Origin: Yamagishiella unicocca
Taxonomy: Eukaryota; Chlorophyta; Chlorophyceae; Chlamydomonadales; Volvocaceae
Length of the DNA: 64,000 nucleotides
Reading direction: 5' to 3'
Assembly: GCA_003116995.1 (NCBI GenBank)
Contig: BDSL01000170.1
Location: forward strand, 57,331 to 121,330
In this document: piece after piece, positions 59,219 through 64,000 of the stretch
Layout: every line of letters begins with the position of its first letter
Numbering within the stretch: position 1 is the stretch's first letter
The notes under the pieces: generated by a model
Databases searched by the model: none
The model's input: the letters and a program-made list of their open reading frames with translations, nothing else
What the model was told of the DNA's origin: nothing
Made by a program: the position numbers and the translations under genes

Positions 59219-59965
59219 TCTGTGTGCAACGTTGTAGATAGGCCGAACGGCAGTTGTCCGATTTCCTAGGATTGGGCTGCGGTGGCCCTCAGGGTTGGCT
59301 TGCTTGCTTGCTTGGCTGGAACCCTGCCGCCGGCGGATTGCACCCCACCTGGCGGAGCAGCATTCCGACTGCTGAGAAGCGTATCGATTCTCGCCGCGCG
59401 CTTTGGAGGTCGGGGTTATTACTGTATGTATGTGCTGTGTGCAACGTTGTAAGCCAAATGGCCGTTGTCATGTTTCCTAGGGTTGGGCCGCGGTGGCCTT
59501 CAGGGCCCGCTTGGAGCCCCGTCGGATTGCACACCACGCACCTGACGGAACAGCATTCCGACTGATAAGCGTATCGATTCTCGCCGCGCGCTTGGGATGT
59601 TGGGTTTCTTTCTGTATGTAGTGCCGTGTGTCAAGTTGTAGGCCGAACGGCCGTTGTCAGATTTCCTGGGGTTGGGCTGTGGTGGCCCTCAGGGCCTGGC
59701 TTGGAGCCCCGCCGGATTGCACGCAGCCCGCCTGGCGGAGCGACGTGCGGACTCAATATCGTATCGATCCTCGGGGCACGCTTTGGAGTTTGGGTTTACC
59801 ACTGCACGTACGCGCGCCCTGTACCAAGTTGCATGTCGGACGGCCGCCGTTGCCTTTCATGGTTGGGGCTGCGGCGCCCCTCAGGGTCTGGCTTGCACTC
59901 CGCCTGGCGGAGGGACGTGCGGACTTGACAGCGTACCTACCCTTGCTGCGCGCTTTGGAGGCCGG
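59219..59965. repeat. degenerate ~190-bp tandem repeats, four units
   Basis: Four diverged units begin near 59219, 59438, 59629 and 59821. Shared blocks in order: GTGTGCAACGTTGTA, GGCCGAACGGCCGTTGTC, GGTTGGGCTGCGGTGGCC, CTCAGGG, CTTGGAGCCCCGCCGGATTG, GTATCGATTCTCGCCGCGCG and CTTTGGAGG. Lengths vary from about 145 to 220 bp. This is an old satellite or a decayed element. Bases 59966-61028 beyond it hold no supportable gene. Confidence 0.75.
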
Positions 59966-61028
59966 GAGGTGCCGCATTACCTCCGGTAGCACAGAGGGTT
60001 CGATGCAACGCTATACATGCGGAACTGGCGTTGTTTGCCAAGCAACTGCTCTGTATATCTGACCTAAGTTGCGAATGTTATGTCCGATATGAGTGGGTAC
60101 CCACGGGCGTGTGGCTTTCCTTGCGTACGGGCCGTGCTGAAACTGTGTCGAAACATTGTAGATCTTTCACGGCCTACAACGCCAGCAGTAGTGGCATTGT
60201 ACGAAATAAATATAATACTGCCTATCGATATCCACAGGTCGTGCGTTGCGTCAAACGCGACTCGCATTGCCAGCAAAGTTGGCACCTGGGCTCCTTTTTC
60301 ATTGTCCGGCCCTTGGATTGCGGTACTATCCGTCAGTTCATAACCAATCAATATTATCATATGCCGATTTGTGAACTTCTGCAAGCGGCGCGGCAACCAG
60401 CGTGAAATGCAGGTCCGTCTTTCCCACTGACTTCTCCTTACAGCAAGTTCGATGTGGCCCTAAATAATAACATTGTTTGCAAAGAAATGAAGAAGATGCG
60501 GCCTGGGCTTGGATTTCAATTTCCCCCCCCTGTACGTCACTAAACGCGGTGCCCCATCGTGACTGAACAACAACAACATCCAAGGAACCAGCCTTCCCGC
60601 CGCTACTTCGCAACCTGTCATGAAATGCGGCGCTCTTTGCATTAGGATTCTTAACTCGTTGCAAGCTCCATTTGGGTTCTTTTAGAAAAGAAAGAAACAA
60701 AGGATTGAGAAAGAAAAAATATGAAAATTATGTCACACATCGTCCAAGTACGTCACGGGAAAGTTCCCCCCAGCGTGCCTGAACCGTGACTGAACCAGTC
60801 GACATGCTGCCGTATCCGCTACGTAGCGGATACGACACGAACAGACGGCCTCGCCTATGTCGCGCCCCTCCTGGGCATAGGGCCCCCATTGCGACAACCG
60901 ACTTTCGCGACAGTCCGATTACTTCATGCGATTCGATTAGAAGTGCAAACTGAAGCGCGTGCATGTTCTCACATATGTGAGCACCTACACCCAAACACCT
61001 GTCTCTCACAGCCTGAAGTTATGCGGAA

Positions 61029-63066
61029 ATGAGTGAGACTTTCGATTTTTTGTTTCACGACCTCCGAGCCTCAGTGCAGCATTGCAAGGAAGCAACGGAC
61101 GCCGTTCAAATAAACACCTTCCTGGTGGCGTGCTTCTTTTCCAATATGGACAAGACGTTGACGCACCTGCACTTCGATGGCTGGATCGCAGAGGCCCCCA
61201 GTGACTCAAAGCCATCAACTCTTCGCGAAGTGATTTTCGTAAGGAATGATTCGAGGGTGAGGTACATCTGGTTGCACAATTGTGCCTTGAAAACAGGCTG
61301 ATGGCTTGGCGCCAATTGCAGGTGCCTATCCTGAAACTTGCTGGCTTCGAAATGGAAAACCTTGACCTGAGCAAGTATCTTCGAGCTGGCGCAAAGAAGT
61401 GGGCAAAGAAGGAGCTGGCACGGGAGCTGGAACTTGACACCAGCGTAAGTGACGTGCTGGTGAAGAAGCGGCAGATCGTTGCCAAGCGGATGCGCATGAC
61501 TCTACCACTTCCAAGTCAGCTGGGTTACAAGGAGCTCGGCAAATACCACTGGCCACATCAAGCCTGGCGACCAGTATGGGAGGTAAGCCTACATATGGTT
61601 GGAAACACACTGGCAAGCAGGTCTTACACTGGTGCTTCCTATCTAATATGACAGGATCTCGAAAGGGGGAGGGCGACAGCTGCAGCCCCAGTGGCGGTGA
61701 CGGAGGTGGGTCGGGCCTATGGCCATGGGGCTGGTGCTTCCCTTTTTTGCTATAGTTGCCAAGTGGGTGGGTGTGTGGGTGGGCTATAAAAAACCGTATC
61801 CCCCCTGCCACCCCACTCTGCAGGACCTGGCCGATAATGGTATCCCAGAAACTCCGCTGGGGTCAGAGACCACCAGGCATGGAGCATCGGAGGGCCCCAA
61901 CAGCATCACACACCTGCCCAGCAAATCGCGGCCCGGGTTCGACATCGGTGCACGTTCTGACAGTGATGGTGGCGATGCAAGCTGGGAGCAGGGTGGGAGG
62001 CCATGTGGCTCACAGGCCATTTCGCTCTGGAAGGTTCCCGACTATGCAGTGGATATGTTCGGGCAAGCGGTGAGTATAGCTGCACTTGTGTGGTGCTATA
62101 CTCATCCAATGATTGACATACTCAAGTACCACAGGATGGGTGATCGGTTATTGCACCAAGTCGTGCACTGTCAATGAACATAACTGACATCTATCCCCAA
62201 ATCGCACCACATTTGCACTTTGCAGATGCACGTGGTTTGGGATGAGGAAGACTTCTTCCGCCTGATGGATATGACAGAAATCGACAGGGAGGCCATCCTT
62301 GCGGAGCGTTTAGACCAGGAGGACAGGTTCCAGACCAAGACCTGGGCCTTCAATGAGGCCAGGCACAGGAAGTACCAGGTGGCACTTCAGGATATTAGGA
62401 AGCAACAGCAAATGCTGGGAGGGGGCGCCAGTGTGGGCGCTGCTCCCATGCCTGCGTCCACATTCCGTCGGGGCGGCTTGAGCAGCATCACACGATCGGT
62501 TCAGCCATTTGATGCGGAGGAAGGTGTTGAGGGGGTGCCGGGGTCCCACCTGGTGGGCTTGGCTAGTTGCACCGCCTCCCCCCAGCGCCATACACACCCC
62601 AGTGCCAGCTGTGCTGCTGCCACAGCTGGTGATGAGACCCTGCCCGCCAGCGGTGAGGAATCAGCAGTGCAGCGAGGGCATGAGGAAGAGGGGCTTGAGC
62701 CGGCCATCTGCTACTCGACCCGTGTGAGAACTGGAGCTGGAGTGAAGGTGTGGAAGGGTAGGGTGGGGAGATAGTCGCTGGGGGTCGACCCCCCGCCCCC
62801 TGTGTAAGTAATGATTATCACCTACCGCCTGGCCTGCAGCATTCACTTAACCTTGTTCAAATGTTATGTAGGCAAGCGCAGCACCTCTGGTGAATGAGGC
62901 AGCATGGTGGGCCAGGCGGCCCGCGAAAAAGCGCCGCACATGTCCGACCAATGGGCGCAATGAGACCAGCGGAGCTGCGGGGCCTGATGTCAGTGCGGAG
63001 GCCGAGGCTGACACCAGTGTTCGCAATGACAACTACAGCGATGTAGGTGGCGGGTACATGGGCTGA
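61029..63066 (+). CDS. unrecognised six-exon gene
   Basis: Six exons (61029-61256, 61322-61582, 61655-61705, 61824-62069, 62226-62747, 62872-63066), all phase 0, give 500 residues. The N-terminal 75 residues are helical and hydrophobic (FDFLFHDLRASVQH, NTFLVACFFSNMDKTLTHL). Residues 77-163 are basic and helical (YLRAGAKKWAKKELAREL). Exon 5 holds DEEDFFRLMDMTEIDREAIL, similar in pattern to the T-E-x-x-R-E-x-I-L motif of RTF1/VIP5 of the Paf1 complex, followed by EARHRKYQ; this is only a local resemblance. The C-terminus has a basic patch (WARRPAKKRRT) that could be a nuclear signal. Codon bias is weaker than in neighbouring genes, which would fit a young or transposon-derived gene. The exon 1 donor could be at 61238 instead. 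A TGTAA follows at 63237. Confidence 0.55.
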
Positions 63067-63236
63067 CACCTTTAGTGGACTGCTTTGATATCATAACATA
63101 CTGGTGGCAGACATGGTTTAAAATATGTTCTTGTCTTCCTTAATGTTGGGTTGACATTGTGCTTTGGGTCCGTGCACAATCCCTTTGTGTTGGATCAGGC
63201 TGCGATACATTGCCACAGGAGTCATTTATACTCCTA

Positions 63237-63241
63237 TGTAA
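63237..63241 (+). promoter_or_regulatory. poly(A) signal TGTAA of the last gene
   Basis: TGTAA lies 171 bp after the stop at 63066, just before the satellite begins. Confidence 0.6.
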
Positions 63242-63261
63242 TTACAGGAGACTCCAATGTC

Positions 63262-64000
63262 CACTCCGGCGTTCCCCCAGCTTCTAAGGCACCCCCGGAG
63301 TCCCCACTCCGGCGACTCCGGCGACTCCTGCGACTCCGGCGTTCCCCCAGCTTCTAAGGCACCCCCGGAGTCCCCACTTCGGCGACTCCTGCGACTCCTG
63401 CGACTCCGGCGTTCCCCCAGCTTCTAAGGCACCCCCGGAGTCCCCACTCCGGCAACTCCTGCGACTCCGGCGACTTCGACGTTCCCCCAGCTTCTAAGGC
63501 ACCCCCGGAGTCCCCACTCCGGCGACTCCTGCGACTCCTGCGACTCCGACGTTCCCCCAGCTACTAAGGCACCCCCGGAGTCCCCACTCCGGCGACTCCT
63601 GCGACTCCTGCGACTCCGACGTTCCCCCAGCTTCTAAGGCACCCCCGGAGTCCCCACTCCGGCGACTCCTGCGACTCAGGCGTTCCCCCAGCTTCTAAGG
63701 CACCCCCGGAGTCCCCACTCCGGCGACTCCTGCGACTCCTTCGACTCCGACGTTCCCCCAGCTTCTAAGGCACCCCCGGAGTCCCCACTCCGGCGACTCC
63801 TGCGACTCCGGTGACTCCGGCGTTCCCCCAGCTTCTAAGGCACCCCCGGAGTCCCCACTCCGGCGACTCCTGCGACTCCGGCGTTCCCCCAGCTTCTAAG
63901 GCACCCCCGGAGTCCCCACTCCGGCGACTCCTGCGACTCCGCGACTCCGCGTTCCCCCAGCTTCTAAGGCACCCCCGGAGTCCCCACTCCGGCGACTCCT
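63262..64000. repeat. 70-bp satellite array, runs off the window
   Basis: Eleven units are counted from the GTTCCCCCAGCTTCTAAGG block at 63271, 63341, 63411, 63481, 63551, 63621, 63682, 63752, 63822, 63883 and 63951. The period is 70 bp, with 61- and 68-bp units that have lost part of an internal 9-bp subrepeat (CGACTCCTG). Nearly every unit carries the inverted repeat CCGGAGT-CCCC-ACTCCGG, a 7-bp stem with a 4-base loop. The array is incomplete at the right edge. Confidence 0.97.

Noticed and set aside
63262..64000. CRISPR-like repeat array
   Set aside because: Units are directly adjacent 70-bp satellite copies with no unique spacers, in a eukaryotic genome.

Overview
The window looks like nuclear DNA of a green alga of the Chlamydomonas/Volvox group (Chlamydomonadales). 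This rests on GC-rich exons with strong G/C third-position bias, many short GT-AG (and a few GC-AG) introns with phases that join cleanly, TGTAA poly(A) signals after several stop codons, an internal stretch of TTTAGGG/TTTTAGGG telomere-type repeat, and plant/algal-type protein families. There is no operon structure, Shine-Dalgarno pattern or prokaryotic gene density. Gene models below were built by eye by joining open exons at matching splice phases; exon ends are predictions. I recognised no tRNA, rRNA or CRISPR array.

Layout. 0-4.4 kb: a possible LINE-like retroelement remnant and a three-exon gene for a small six-cysteine secreted protein (+). 4.4-7.2 kb: a prolyl-4-hydroxylase-type 2OG-Fe(II) oxygenase (+). 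7.2-10.3 kb: mostly non-coding, with one weak candidate gene (-). 10.4-21.4 kb: two tandem paralogues (-) of a small-CTD-phosphatase-like (FCP1/SCP, HAD superfamily) protein, each with a long disordered C-terminal tail; they share a 95-bp stretch of perfect identity in the exon carrying the VIVDDNP motif. 22.3-24.7 kb: a 4'-phosphopantetheinyl transferase of the animal/plant AASDHPPT type (-), head to head with a plant-type HAD-like protein (+, 25.0-28.0 kb) that seems to have lost the catalytic aspartates. 28.7-30.8 kb: an unrecognised small protein with a signal peptide (-), head to head with a coiled-coil protein (+, 31.2-34.4 kb). 34.9 kb: internal telomeric repeat. 37.6-42.8 kb: RRP8, the nucleolar rRNA m1A methyltransferase (+). 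43.7-48.3 kb: a Fes1/HSPBP1/SIL1-type Hsp70 nucleotide-exchange factor with a signal peptide (+). 50.5-58.6 kb: a 15-exon sn-1-specific diacylglycerol lipase (-) with a complete Ser-Asp-His triad. 59.2-60.0 kb: degenerate ~190-bp repeats. 61.0-63.1 kb: a six-exon unrecognised gene (+). 63.27-64.0 kb: a 70-bp satellite running off the window end.

These are independent housekeeping and regulatory genes (lipid signalling, carrier-protein activation, ribosome biogenesis, chaperone cycling, phosphatases), not a pathway cluster. The most notable signals are the gene-conversion tract between the paired phosphatases, the HAD pseudoenzyme, the isolated start codon of the lipase gene, the internal telomeric repeat, the hairpin-bearing satellite, and the unrelated minisatellites in many introns.
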